Assembly: GCA_036346375.1 (NCBI GenBank)
Contig: CM070504.1
Location: forward strand, 6,631,890-6,695,889
From: Guadua angustifolia
Taxonomy: Eukaryota; Streptophyta; Magnoliopsida; Poales; Poaceae
DNA: 64,000 nt
Direction of reading: 5' to 3'
Positions 35,866-49,100 of the stretch are shown here, one piece after another. A program made the position numbers and the translations under genes. Position 1 is the first letter of the stretch; each line of letters begins with the position of its first letter. The notes under the pieces were generated by a model. The model did not search any database. It saw nothing but the letters and a program-made list of their open reading frames with translations, and was not told where the DNA came from.

Positions 35866-36044
35866 TTTTCGTTTTCGTTTCTCCCTTTCTCTCTGGCCTT
35901 CTCTCTTTTTCTTCTTTTCTTTCTCCTTTTTTCTTTTGCTTTAGGTTCCTGGCTGGTTTCTTGCCGGCCTTTCTCTGTTTATTTGACTCTTGTTTAATTG
36001 ATCATCAGGGGTCTCCCTTGCTGCTTTCCGTTTCAAAAAAAAAA

Positions 36045-36054
36045 GAAACTAGCA
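36045..36054 (+). repeat. Right TSD of the full-length LINE
   Basis: GAAACTAGCA, identical to 28265-28274, follows directly on the A run. Confidence 0.75.
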
Positions 36055-36446
36055 AGTCTAAGATGGAACGTATGCTGTTATAATCACCTCAACTCAAATG
36101 CAAAGATGCAAAATACCACGGAGGGAAGGTCCATCGTCAATTCGTCATCATGCAAACCGAAGGGAACATTATATTTTTACACACAAATGCAAAAAGAAAG
36201 AAAGAAAGAAATGTCAACTAGATCATTCAGTTGGACGCACTTGCTAATCGTCCAGAAGGTTCAGGTTTTGAAGACCATAATTCAAAATCGAAGCTTCGAA
36301 AAACCTAGTCATTTCACCCATCTTATCCGGAGAGACCCCACTTGCCAGTCTATAAGAAATCCGAGGTTGCAGGGTTCCATGTAGGAAAACAGGACCCCCG
36401 GCGCGGCGCGGGCGGCAGCTCATCGAGAATTCGAGGTAGGAAGATA
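36055..36446. other. Upstream region of the HNH-like pseudogene
   Basis: What remains of the promoter and leader between the LINE insertion and the ATG. The open frame extends upstream to 36342, but the ATG at 36447 fits the conserved start better. Confidence 0.4.
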
Positions 36447-37742
36447 ATGGTGGGCCGGAAGCCGCTCCGCCGGCGCCGTACCGACCCACCTCCCCTGCCG
36501 CCATACTTTGGCGCCACGGCCCGGCCAACCTCTCCCCGCGCCTCCGCCCCGGCGATCGACGCCGACCTGGACGAGCTGCTCCTCTCGGCCCCGCCGCCGT
36601 CGACATTGGAGCCCTGGAGCTTCCCGTACGCGGTGAAGCAGCAGTGCTGGGAGAAGGCGGAGAGGGTGCACGAGCGCGACCGGGATAGGTGGCGCCGCGA
36701 CGCGCTTGGCAACGTCGTCTTCCGCAAGCTCGTCGGCTGCCCCGGCTGCTCTGCCACGACTACGACCACATCGTCCCCCACTCCAAGGTCTGAACCTTGA
36801 TTCAGTTCCCAAACCAGTTCTTGAAAAAGTTGTCCTTGCTGTTTGCTTGATGCATGGTGATTACAGTGGTTCCTGGAGAGTAATACAACCTTGATGCTAC
36901 GAGAACCACGCATCCCGCAATTGACTAATTTCAGTGTTTTTGGCTTTTTGCATGGTATGTTGTTTTGTGTGATGTGTTGTATCACTGACAAGGTTTCAAA
37001 TATCGACAAAAAATTGCTCGAAAATCGCGATATTTGACAGTGTTGAGCCAGTTCGAAAAATTATACCAGTTGATAAACCGGTCAAATTAAAAAATCAAAA
37101 AATTTGGGAAGTTTTATGCGACATAAACCACTCAATTATCGGTGAAAATCGCTCAAAAATTGGCCGTTGAAAAATTTCACTTGAACGGTTGATTATCGGT
37201 GAAAATTGACCAATTTTCGGTGAAAACCGGTCAATTTTCGTTTTTTTCTTCAAAAAGTTTGATTTCGAAACCCTTCGGTTTTTGGCGATTTTCAACGAAA
37301 ATCGATGCGATGTGGATTGGGATTCGATTTTCAATCTCGATTCGGTTTTGTAAACTCTGACCACTGATACTTTTAAATTGATAGGGCGGGAAGAGCACAC
37401 TGGAGAACTGCCAGATTTTGTGTCTCTAGAGTCTTATATTATGGCAAGTAGTATGAATAGAAGGCACGACTGATATATACTTCCTGCTTGCAGGCTACTG
37501 TGAATCAATCTAAAGGGAACAAAACTGAGATATCCAAATCTGAACTTGTACAGAAGAGTGCGTATTGTAGAGTTTCAGGTAAATAATATCTATATTAAAT
37601 GAACCGCTGCCTTTCGTGAAGAAGTCACTTAGCACGGTATTTAAATTATTCAGGTGCCCAACTCGCTAAGTAACACTGTCTGATATCTGCAGGACGTGAT
37701 ATGGATCTTCTTGAACTCTCGGCCTATGGGAATGTCCGATGA
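36447..37742 (+). pseudogene. HNH endonuclease-like plant gene, disrupted
   Basis: Four exon-like segments are readable: 36447-36787, 37385-37420, 37494-37578 and 37693-37742. Translated piecewise they give EPWSFPYAVKQQCWEKAERV, DALGNVVFRKLVGCPGC, then in a shifted frame LCHDYDHIVPHSK, GGKSTLENCQIL, VNQSKGNKTEISKSELVQKS and SGRDMDLLELSAYGNVR. The DHIVP...S.GG.S..ENCQ.L...VN..KGNK pattern is that of plant HNH-domain proteins. HNH proteins are metal-dependent nucleases; the plant members' role is not established. Three defects are seen: a one-base deletion near 36746-36751, no usable donor after CAGATTTTG at 37420, and a TGA at 37740-37742 followed by GPDSGRCK, where an Arg codon would continue. 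All other splice sites are sound, so decay looks recent. Sequencing error at the first site cannot be excluded. Confidence 0.72.
37010..37345. repeat. Degenerate direct repeats in intron 1 of the HNH-like gene
   Basis: ATCGGTGAAAATTGACCAAT, TTTTCGGTGAAAACCGGTCA and similar short phrases recur about every 25-40 bases. No ends or coding sequence were recognised. Confidence 0.5.
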
Positions 37743-38380
37743 GGGCCGGACTCAGGGCGCTGCAAAATCCACTGAAGACGGGGGATATACCTGAAGAGTG
37801 ATGTTGATCAGTTTCGAGTAGTCGCCTTGAATGTGGAAAGAGAAAGCTTGGTTGTTGGTTGTGTCAAATATGTCTAATTATTTGTCTGTAATTTGATACT
37901 TCAAGTGATTAATCCGAGAACAAGAATATCTGCTATTTTGGAATCCAATATGGCAATATCATTTGTGTTCAGTACCTTTTCTTGTTACTCCAGTTCTGGA
38001 AATATCTGCTATTTTGGAACCCAATATGTCTAATTTTACTTTCATATGATTTTTCTGGAAATACTAATGAGAGTAAAAAATATTCATAGGAAGAATGTTC
38101 AATATGATATAATGTTGGAATCCAGATAAGTGACAGCTGATAATTTGTGTGTTCAGTTTTAATATTTGCGGTATTGTATACTCTTAGACTTCTGGTGACT
38201 TCTTTTCTTAAATATTTCATCAATGTCATCATGTAGTTGAGAAGCTTTTGTGCATTCGTCATCCACTTTCCGCCAGGATTGACCATCAGGAATGTTATGT
38301 GAGTTGTGTTGATGCATTTTCTTTAATTGCGACATCACATTTGTGCCCGTTTCTTCTACTTTTCTGCATATAGGATTTTG

Positions 38381-40893
38381 TACACCAGATACTGAAATCT
38401 TTCCACGCGAATTGATTGAGCTAACATTTATATCCACAGATGTGCGAGTGGATGAGGAGGCATGGACATGTATGGTCTTAATTCGCAAACCACGAATGAT
38501 GCAATATCCAGATCTATCGCATGATGATGCCACCAAAGTGACAATGACTGGTTATGTTGAGATTTTTTTCTTTGATACTTCCTGAAATATTTAGATTTTT
38601 ATACTGCTTTTGAAGCTTCAATTGTGAGTACGATTTAACGCCAGTATCTGAATTGAAGCATAGTGTAACTAATCTCATGTGTTCTATAATTTGAAATACA
38701 CAATATGACAAAATGTATTATATTGCTGTCATTTTCTAATAGTGTAAACAGATCTGTTCTTCGTATGTTATGGTAGTCAACTAGTCATGGAATATTTGTG
38801 TTTCACATGTTTATTGATTGTTGATAAACTAAATTAGTCCATCAAGAGTCATCACTGTTGACATCCATGCAGCATGAATTTCTCTGTGCCACATGTATCT
38901 CACTGTTTAGAATTTACATCTGAATCTCACAGACTAATTTGTTTTTACCTTTATGTTACGAGATTATCCCCAAATTTATCACCGTTAGCTACCAAAAGTA
39001 ACAGTGCACTACACAGTGCTGGAAAGGCCAGTGGTAAAGGTTTGGCTAATGGCCAGTTTCCATATTACCTGGCAGGTACTAGGATTAGATAAACTGGACA
39101 AGGCCCGCAAGTTATAGGCAAGTTACACCTTTCTCAGCCAACTATGGAATTGTTTCACATCTTATATGAAAACATGGGGAAAACCATGAACCACTTCATT
39201 TTGTGAAATCTCAATTCTTAGCCCTGGTAATTTTGGGGGGTTAGCATAAAAACCTAACCTAGCTCTAGATGGACCTCACTAGAAACTTGTATAGGCTATC
39301 TGATACTCCAGATCTAGAATCACTTTGGGAATGATAATACACTAATAATATAAGAAAACCAAACTACACATTTTCTTTTCATTCTTCTTTTATTGTTCAT
39401 GTATAGATAAGTATGGAATTAAACTACTTACAAATTGCATTTTCTGGGTGTTTCTTTGTAGTCAAAGACTCAAGTGAGCCATCAGCTTGCTTGGCATGCT
39501 TACTCTGTTTCTTGTTTTGAGGATGACGTGCTCAATGCTCTAACCGTATCCATGGTGGGTAGGTTGAAATCTCACTGTCGTATATGTTTTCCTTTTCCTT
39601 TTATTTTTGTTTGTTATTAAGCTTGACTTCATACATAAATTAGTGTTCAAAAGCAACTATGATGAGTTTGTTAAATAGTTAGTGTGGACTAGAAAGTAGG
39701 TATTCTCCTAGTGACCAGTGTGTCCACTTTAGCACTCTAGTGCAGCTTTTGTGTTACTTGTTTGATGGGAAAGTGCACTAAGAAAGTTCGCTAAAGTTAA
39801 TGCCCTTAAGTTTTTAGCTGCCAATGATGTGTAGACACTAAAAAAGCAACTGCTAATTGGGTTTGACCTTCAAATGTCAAAATGGGTTGTTTCACTTTTT
39901 TTCATAACATGGCCGAAAGTCACAAGAATATACACGGTGGGTGCCCAATGCTTGAGAAAATATGGTTATTTTCCTGTCACGTTGTATTAAGAAAAAACAG
40001 ATATTTTTCAACACGTTATACTAAACATGTGTTCTCACCACCAGAAGACCGTTCAAAGAAGAAAAATGGTCAGAAGATTTATCATCAGAAGTGTGCTTGG
40101 TTAGAAAGCTTTATGCCTTCTATTTTCTTCCTTGAGTTTATTTTTTTAATTTGATTATGTCTTTACCTGAGTTTCTTTTGGAAGGGAGTGGGCATGTAAT
40201 TTTTGTGTGTGTTCTGATAACCTAGACTGGAAATAAGATGCACATTGGAAGTTTGATTAAAGGTCAAATGTGCTTGGCCTATTAAATTGGTTGACAATGG
40301 TGTAAGTGGAAGTGGCACTACCAGATGTCAATGACTGAAAAGCAGGACGAATGATGGTAATAATGCATGTTTTGAAAACATTTCAAATCTGGGGTGTTAC
40401 CTAACAAACAGGAAATTTTATTAGTAATATCTACCAGTCTATGTTTCTTGATATGATGTGTAGGACGTTCTGTTCATATTTATACATGTCTCCAAATGAG
40501 AAATACCGTACTTGTGTGTGCATATCAACAAATAAGGAGAAGCACCAATTACTAAATATCACACTATCCATATTTTAGACGGTGCTTATTTGATATTTCA
40601 TGCATTCTAGAAAGTGAAATTTCACCATTCTATTAGCTTCTTCTTTAGTTATTCTATAGAAACATCACCTTTTGCTTAATCAGAAATTACTCTTTCGTCA
40701 GAACCTGATGTTTCTTCCTGATCACATGATAACATGTTGAATACTGAAGTGCACCTATCAGATATTCACACGAGAACCTGCTTGAACTTAAAACTTTTTT
40801 TTGTGCTCATCTTTTCTTATTGGTCAGATTTTTCTGCAGGACAGTTGGCAGTATGTGTGAAGGAGATAATATATTCCGCTCTCGCATTTAAGG
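38381..40893 (+). other. Exon-like segments of unknown identity
   Basis: Three segments have plausible splice borders. About 38374-38550 (after a TATAG acceptor, before a GT) reads GFCTPDTEIFPRELIELTFI...VRVDEEAWTCMVLIRK. About 39463-39555 (after CTTTGTAG, before GTGGGTAGG) reads SKTQVSHQLAWHAYSVSCFE plus DDVLNALTVSM. About 40840-40891 (after TTTCTGCAG, before GTCAGT) reads GQLAVCVKEIIYSALAFK. They may be exons of one plus-strand gene or chance. I do not recognise a family and cannot join them. The rest of 37743-41480 is AT-rich intron-like sequence. Confidence 0.3.
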
Positions 40894-41483
40894 TCAGTGG
40901 GACATCCAGTAGTTGTCTATTGCTTTCTTTCTTTCTTCCGTGCCTTCCTCCACTTTTTGCATCACTTTCATGATCCAATTATCTCAATTTAAAGAAAGAA
41001 ACAAAGGAATAGAAATGGAGAAAGAAAGATGCAGATAAAGTAACCAATAAATCAGATACTATTTCTGCTGCCCCTGCAAATTCTGGTGCCAGAAGAAATA
41101 GACAGATGGAACCAAGCTAGATATATTCACAGAAGTATCACATTTAGGATAAAGTGGACTAGTTTTATACACTGGAATCAGACAGCAACCAATTGTTCAG
41201 AACTTCAAATAGTATTGCAGAAAGTAACCTTTTGAGCCAAATATATCACTCATTATATTATTTATCTACAAACAAGGGAACTTCACTCCCTATCTTCCCC
41301 AACCCAAATAGTTATCTACATGTTATCTAATACAGCTACAGGATCTGGTTGTAGCTATGTTGTACACTCCATTTCCCATACCTAGTTTACAATCCTCTAC
41401 TGTACAAAATTTCAGCTGTATCACGCTACATGGTCTTCATAGCAGCAGAAGGCAGCATGAAAAAAAAATATTACAGATGACGC

Positions 41484-43765
41484 TCAAGATCCCTCTTGGA
41501 AGGTCACTGAGCGCGACAGTGCGGCTGGGTTCCTCTGCAAGAACGGCAAGCTATCGATCACTGTGTGAGTTGCCATCTTTGCCTCGCCCTTTGGCTCAAA
41601 AACTCCTGCAAGCTTACACCCTTTGCCATCTTCTGTCCCCACCTTGTCACCCTTGATTCCAATAAGTGACCAGATAGAGCTCTTGGCCACCTCGTCTGTG
41701 TCATCGATTCGGACTGTCTTCGGCACCCAAACCTTGCCATTAACCTTGGCATCTCTTTCCTCATCACCATCTCTAGGGTGTTTTCGTGTTTTGAAGCAAT
41801 TGGACATTGTGGATACTGGAGAAGCAGTACTAGGCGATGAGCTAGATTGAGACTGGGACTGCAGCGGCCATGGAGCGTTCCAAGCTCCCGGAACCATGCA
41901 GCCCCAGTAAGCAGCAGCAGCAGCTGGATAGAACGGAATTGCTATGCTTGAGGTGTAATAGGCAGGTGACGGTGCACAACTGAAAGGCCACATGGTTCCC
42001 CCGTTCATGCATGGATGCTGCGCAACATTTGCGGATTTATCTTCTGTAACTTTCTCCTTTAAGTTGACTTGGTTCGAGTCTTCTCCTTTTGCCAATCCTT
42101 CAACACAAGACCTTACTGACGGGCCATTGGTGTTCTTGATCTGGGTTATTGGGATGAGCTTCTCCTTTAGGTGCTTCATTTGTTCTGTGAGGTCTAAGGT
42201 GGATCCCTTGGAGCCGAAGCTCAGCACTGTGCCGTTGGTCTTGACTGGGGTGCACAGAGGATCACCGGGCAGAGCAGCCCTGACCCTCTGAAGGAAGTGG
42301 GAAGCGGCCGATGCACTCTTGCTCTTGCGGCGGCCTGCACCCACGGGCACATTGCGCATGGCACCACCGGCCGTCCAGTACCTCTGGCAATTCTTGCAGA
42401 AGTGGCGCGGCTGGTTGATGTTGTAGTTGTTGTAGTAGCAGAACTTGGTGTCCATGCTGCTACACCGGGGGCACGGTAGGATCTTGTCAGGCTTCTTCAG
42501 CTTTTCCTTCTGGTTGGCCGTGTCACCCTGTTGTTGTTGTTGTTGATCTGCTGATGAGTTCTTTACAGCAGATGAGTCCTCGGTGTCCGCAACCTCCAGC
42601 TGTGGAGGTGAACCTGTGGAGTCCTGAGGGATGTTTTCTTGTACTTTCGGTTCAGTCGTGCTGCTGCCACTGTGTTGAAGGTCCTGAAACGATGCATAGA
42701 ATATTGTTGAGTTCGTGGATAGAGTTTAAATTTGCAATTTTATTGTTGGGAATTAGAAGTTTACACCCACAGGGTATTTTTTGGAAAAGGAAGATTTTAT
42801 TAATTTCAAGAATATACACCCACAGGGTATATTCAGGTTATTTCATCTGTGAAATCTGTGACTGCACTTGCTTTCCCCAAGTCTTAAAGTGTAATCAAAG
42901 TTTGCTTCTCGTTTCAATTCTGATATGTTACTGACCGAGCTCAGTATCTATTCTAACACTAGAGCACGCTGATGTAATGGATAGTGTGTTATATAGCCCA
43001 CATGTTATGAAATCTAGCTTATGAAAAGAAGCTAGGGTGCTGTAACTTGTAGTAATTGATCTAGCTCAGATACATCTGAACTTCTGGAGTCCAGTAGGTT
43101 AAGATATAGCTGCTTTCAGAAAGAATCCCTGGAGGCAGTGGGAAAATTTCCAATCGAAAGAGGCAACGTGACCTAGAAACGCTTCAAAAACGTTCAAATT
43201 TTCAGATAAGAACTACACCTTGAAATAGAACCTGGTATTAAAAGAACAGCATAAGCACTGCTCATCTTTGAGTAGAAGGTAAAAAGAAGACGCTGCTAAT
43301 CGAAGCTAGACATACCTACTTACATCGATGTCTCCCAAAACAGGAAATTGAACACCTGAAACCTCAAAGGGAACAACTTCCAAGGCCAGTGCAATCGGAT
43401 TAATACTACTAACTACAATCGTATGACTACTATTTCTCCCTGTTGCCCATGATCAAATCCAAACCAAAGGAACAGCCTCTAAAATCACCACCTCCCAAGC
43501 TCAATAAACCAATCGAATTCCCCAAATGGACCACCCTTTCGTCATATTCAATACCCAATTCTGATTGCACCATGGCCAGATCACAGCATCCAAGCTCGTG
43601 TCACTCACTCTTCTCACTTCAGTTTCAAGTCCCCAACCGGTATAAAACACAGAGGAAAAGAACACATAAAACGCCAACCTTATCAGAGTCGCCGGGGATG
43701 ATGGTCTTCCCGAACAGCTTGATCAGGCAGTCCCCTCCTCCCGCTGCTGCCGTGCACGCCCCCAT
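41484..43765 (-). CDS. Cycling Dof factor (CDF-type Dof zinc-finger transcription factor)
   Basis: Two exons on minus, 43765-43679 and 42683-41484, join in phase 0 (donor GTTGGC, acceptor TTTCAG) to encode 428 residues. The N-terminal CLIKLFGKTI fits the conserved CDF motif. Residues 93-150 are a Dof domain beginning KLKKPDKILPCPRCSSMDTK. The zinc ligands are C100, C103, C125 and C128 (C-x2-C-x21-C-x2-C), followed by RYWTAGGAMRNVPVGAGRRK. The C-terminus holds both CDF signatures: VWVPKTVRIDDTDEVAKSSI followed by WSLIGIK, and LPFLQRNPAALSRSVTFQE. Dof proteins bind AAAG sites. CDFs in Arabidopsis repress CONSTANS and are degraded through FKF1-GIGANTEA; grass members also affect flowering and stress, which is inferred here. 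A short polyGln tract (CAA/CAG) precedes the Dof domain. The 1-kb intron and all borders are canonical. No lesion seen. Confidence 0.9.
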
Positions 43766-45524
43766 CTCTCCGTCCTATCACTCGCACCAGACACCCACTG
43801 TCCTGCAAAACTACTCTGTTTTCTTGGCTATTTCTTTGGGTTCTTGCTTGTGTTGTTGGATATTTCTTGGACTAGGTACTGTATTGTACTCGCAGGCAGA
43901 GAGTAGGCAGCAACGATGCTACGAGTTCATACGGGATATTGAGTGAGATTTTTGTTGTTATTTCTGGATTTCTTGGACTTGCCCCGGATCGATGGGATGG
44001 GGGATAGTTTTAAGGAGGGAGAAGGGGAGGAGGGAGAAGGGGGGGTGGGGGCCACGTGGGCAAGGGGCGAGGGGTCGAGAGCCACAAGTTGGATTTGTGG
44101 CCTCAGGGTAGCGTTTTTTGATTCTCTCCACCATCCCCCTTTCGCCCCTAGGTCCCTCTCAACCTCCCTCGCATGGCAATCTAATCCTTCATCGCTCACA
44201 CACATGCACAGTTTCTTCTTCTTTCTTCCTTTCCTTTTATTTTTCCTTTCCTTTTGGCTTGGTGAGTGCTTGTAGCTAACATGAAACATGCTTTGTTGGT
44301 GGCCTCTTATCAGGGGAGATTTGAGCCACTGACACTCTTTAAAATTCATGATTCACTTTATACCATCCTGGCTCATTGTCATAGACTCAGATGGATCCAC
44401 ATGTCATAAACACATCACTTAAAACCAACGAATTGAGTGTCGCTGGATTAATTTTTCCTCTTATCAGAAGCTTGGGATTATCTCAAATGTATGGCATGAT
44501 GAGCAATTTGGCTACGAGAGTTTGTTCATCTGGATGTTACGGCTGCGGTATAGGAGCATGACCAGAATTTGGTTGACGTCTCGGGTTTGGGTAAATTTAG
44601 AGCTCACAAATTAGCGCCCTGGGTTTAGGCAAAAGAGCTAGCCGAATCGAGATCGATTTGGCCTGAGTTTAGTTAGTAACTGGCTAAAGGTTGGTAAAGA
44701 CTAACCAACATTTTGGTAATTTGGTTGTGGGCTTGTGGCAGCTTAGGTAAGTAACCAAGCATGCTCCTTGCCCGGTGCATAGGTTGGAATGCAGAAGACC
44801 AATTGTAAAGGCAGCCATTTGTCAACTGGATAGGGAGTGTGATGAAATTTATTGAGAGGAAATTGTTCATGCTCAGACAGTTGGCGTGATTAGTTTTGCT
44901 TTTGACAAAAGCACCACTTTTTTCCCGGTTGATACGGGGAAGTCATGGGTTCCAAAAGAACACTAGGGATTACATGCTCTTTGGCAAAATTCTTATCTTT
45001 TATCACGTGGCTCTGAACTTCTGAAGCTGGTGTTGCTTTCTGTTTAGGCTGGCAAAACAAGAGAATAATGACAGTTATTGGCATTCCCTCGTTTGATCTT
45101 TTTTCCACTTCCCCCCTTTCTTTTGTCAATTTTTGAACTTGGCTCATTGGTATGTGCCTTTGTGGGAAGGACAATGTGATTGTGATGTTGCAGTCAATAT
45201 TTACAAGTTCATTATTGTTGTACTGCATTCACATTCCTTTACTTGGCAATCAGTTCATGGCTATCTTAAAATCGTGTTAACACATTTGCTTCTTTGCTAA
45301 TGAGCGACAGGCTTTCTTCGTTTGAAGCAAAAGGCAGCATGCAGCTGGAGCAATTCATCCGTATAAAACATCAAAGTCAGCATGTACGTCAGGTAAACAA
45401 GTTGCAATGCGTGGAGAACTGTTACATCTGATGTCATACACAGCTCCATCCTGGGATGGTATGTTAGTTTCCTTAGTTATATGCCTCCTGTCTTTTCATG
45501 TCCCTATTCATTTAGTAATCTTCG
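43766..45524. other. Upstream region of the Dof gene and intergenic
   Basis: Presumed promoter and leader of the minus-strand Dof gene, including a purine/pyrimidine-asymmetric patch at 43990-44050 and CT-rich DNA at 44215-44265. No other gene is supported. Confidence 0.4.
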
Positions 45525-45669
45525 GAATAAGTTTAATAAAAATTATAGTTTTTTTTTACAAACTATCAGAAAACTATATATTTTAGCTCCTATTTCACAA
45601 AACTATAGATTTTAAAATCGATTGTTACTGTAATGAGCCTGACAATGTAGCCCCACATGGCAGCCTCGC

Positions 45670-46141
45670 TGTTGAGACCCTCCCTTCTGACGTGGAATAC
45701 TAAGAAGGTCTCATGTGCACGCTATACCAGTCCTATGATCAGTGGCTAGTACACATATTTACAACATTGCCATCACATTCATACATAATATCACAAATAC
45801 ATTAACATGATGTAATTTATACAAATAAACCGTAAAGGTCAAATAGAGTGCAACAGAAAATACAAAAACTTAACAATATGCCTTGGGCCATAATATTTCA
45901 AAGGCAACTGACAAGGTAACCCTGGAAAAAGTTGTCGCTGTAATCCTCGTAACCTACTGTAAAGTACGACTTGTCGGGGATTTCGATTTCTTCACCCACT
46001 GAATATCAACAAGCAAGGGTAAATATTTTTGTCCTCAACAAGATTTTTAGTGTATCATAAATTTATTAGTAAATGCTTGGTCATGTCAAAGGGGAATGGC
46101 TATCCTACCTATTCTTTTGCATAAAGCGAGATTTACACAAA

Positions 46142-46181
<40 letters not shown>

Positions 46182-49100
46182 TGTAAATGGAATTTGGTAA
46201 AAGTAGTTGACAAGTATATAATAAAGAAGTAAATATAGCATAAAATGTAAACCTCTCACAACCATCTGTGATTGTGTTCATCGATTAGTCTCTTGTCGTA
46301 CCTGACATACAATCTGGAACAAAAAATTCCCATAAATTTTTCCAATTCAACTCTTTTATTAAAATGTCAAAACTCTAACTAGTGTTGACACACTAAGTTT
46401 CTCATGATCGTGATAATGGCTTTTTGAAAAGAATTATACTCTACAGAGTACAACCTTACCCACAAGATGTGACTAACTTTTTTATCGCTATTTTCACGCT
46501 TCCTTTGGCGTGTGGCCGAGAGATCATGACATAAACCATTACATTGTCTAGACCTAACTTTGTACCAGCCCGGTGATGTTTGACCCTTCATATGGTGGCA
46601 GAAGATATTTATACATCCTATACCAACGACAGTCCATCCCCGTCAAGTTCACACTTCCCCCATAGCAAGGCATGTACCGTTGTATTGGCAAGTGTTAGTA
46701 CCAACACCTCGGTATGGGCACCCCTTCGAGCAAACCTACCCGAATTGCCTATACTACTACGGCCTTCCAATGTGCAAAGTCAGACCTAATCAGCTTAATA
46801 AGTTAAGGCCACCCCATAATAGCACACGTGGTTGTATGGAATATCTTGCGTTTAACGAACACTACGTCCAGTCCTTAACCCAATCCGGGTGAGAACACTC
46901 TCTCTATCTATGTGCAAGTCTATGCACTTCACAATATATAAATAACTTGCCCACATCGAACCATAGTTTTTAGTTTTGGTTTTATAATAAAATACCACAA
47001 GCTATTTTCTCATTATTTAAAATTCCCATCCCTGAACAAATAGTGATCATTTGCTCTCCAAGCCTAAAGCATGGCTAAGCAATTATTTACATATTCAAAT
47101 ATACCTAAGTTGACATTATTTCATGTCTAACCCTACCTTATGGATACCAAGATTGACATTTACGTATTTATCAATGAAGTTCTATGCATCGAATAGGAAT
47201 ATCTATCATTAACCACAATACTGCAAATTCCCAAAAATATATGCATGCACATATAGGATTGATAAAATAATATAAATTAAGTAAAATATTAGGATCAACA
47301 TGATTGAAGAGGGTGCTTGCCTTGCTCGTTGAATTCTTGAGTGGTGTCGAGGTTGACGATTGTGGTTTTCGGAGCGTTAGTGTCTACATGCACTTCAACG
47401 CAGAGCAATAATAAGAAACAACCAAATTTAAACAAAGTCCAAATTCAATTTTTTTTGCAGAAACAGAAAGTTCATGATTTTAGAAAAAAATTAGAAATAG
47501 GTTTAAATTAATTTAGAGTTTGTTTGCAACAAAAATATGAGCATTTGAATTTTGAATGTGTTAAAAATCACCTAAAATAGGAAAATACGCCTTCTAACAG
47601 TGAAAGTGTATTTCTAATTTTTTTTTATTTTAGTTTAATTACATAAGCTAACATATGGGATCTACAAGTCAGCAACTCATCTTTAAATATCATTTTGGAT
47701 TTATGAATTAAAATCTTTTACTCCCATTGGGACCCACATGTCACCGATACCAGTTTTATTTTCGAGTTTAATTAGAAATCCTGACAGGTGGGACCACCTT
47801 GTCAATGGTTAAGACCTTTTGTGAGAGGGTGATTGACATGAAGGCCCCACTGGTCATAAGCATATAACAGAGCAGAGGCGTTGCAGGCTCGTCGGCGACG
47901 AATGTCGACAATTAGCGGGGAGTAAGTGGTTGTGGAAACTAAAGGGTGGCTAGGGGAAGCTTTGGCGATGACCAGTGATGATCGGAGTGACCAAAGGTGG
48001 AGCGGAGCGGTGGCAGTAATGGCAGATGACGGAGAGAGCAACGCAAGTGTGATCATTCTTAGGAGATAGAGGGGAAAGCACTAGGGGACTCTAGGGGCTC
48101 CATTTTAGTACCGAGAAGTGACGGGGAAACATTGATGAAGCTTGGCATCGTCAGCCAGAGCTGGGGAAGAAGGGAAAAAGGCGTCAGGGCTTGCACGTTT
48201 GGGGCTTCGAGCTGCAATTGAGGGAGAGATTGTGATCAAGGGACCTAGAGGAAGGTTTGAGCGAAAAGAATTGGGAAATGGTTCATCGTTGGAGCTCCTC
48301 AAGCTTGGCTTGATTTGGAAGTTTGCTGCGGCAATGGCGTTCGTTCGAGGGCAATGTCGTTGGTTCTGGACATGACTGAGCAAGATGGAGTGTGGGGGAA
48401 GCTCTTGGCATCCTCAACAGGGTTTAAATAGCAGCAGAGCGGTGACTTCGGCACTTGGACCGTTAGCAATGGTGCTTGGCTAAGAGGAAGAGGATAGGGG
48501 AGGGGATGTCGTAGGAATTTCCAGCATGCGGCGATGCAATGCGGGGTGCAGGAGATAGCGACGAGCAGTGGAGCAGTAGGGCATAGCAGTGGCCTTGGTG
48601 TGCACAGGCGATGCGGCAGCGAGCCAGGGTGACGACATGAGCTTTCGGGCTTGCCGCATTGCACATGGCACTGGGAGGCATGTTGAGGCTGTGGAGCTGC
48701 ACCGGGGCGACGCAACAACGTGGTGAGGATGTTATGGGCGCGAGGCGTGTGCTGGCGCGGGCGTGGGCACACCGACATGGCTTTGTGCAAAGTGAAGCAC
48801 ACTCTAGTGCAGCCAAGTAGCTGGGCAAGCAGGCCCGGGGAAAGTGTGCGATTGAGGGTTCAAGGTGAAATGTATTCCTCGAATTTACGTTTTGTTGGGA
48901 AAGGTCATGGTTTTTGCTCAAGGGTGCTTTCCCTTTTTGGCGAATTTTTTATCTTCATTTTAAGTCTTTATTTTGCAAACAAGGCTTCTTAAATTTGATT
49001 AAGCTATCAAGTGTGCTCCGAATTTTTTGAAAACTTTGTGTCGCATCCTGAGATTATACTATTTTCTTTGTAAAAAACATTTATTTCTTTTGTCCTATTG

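Larger units (their letters stand above)
28275..36044 (+). mobile_element. Nearly complete L1-type LINE, 7.77 kb
   Basis: A 10-bp TSD (GAAACTAGCA) borders an element with a short leader, an ORF1 region (28291-31895), a spacer, ORF2 (32247-35865), a CT-rich 3' UTR (35870-36030) and a run of A at 36035-36044. Gene order and the EN-RT-zf-RVT arrangement are those of plant L1 elements. The retained 5' end and small number of ORF2 lesions suggest a fairly recent insertion. Confidence 0.85.

Noticed and set aside
36350..37009. 219-residue minus-strand frame
   Set aside because: Antisense shadow of the HNH-like first exon.
47802..48992. Frames of 84-167 residues on both strands
   Set aside because: GC-rich part of the gypsy solo LTR.
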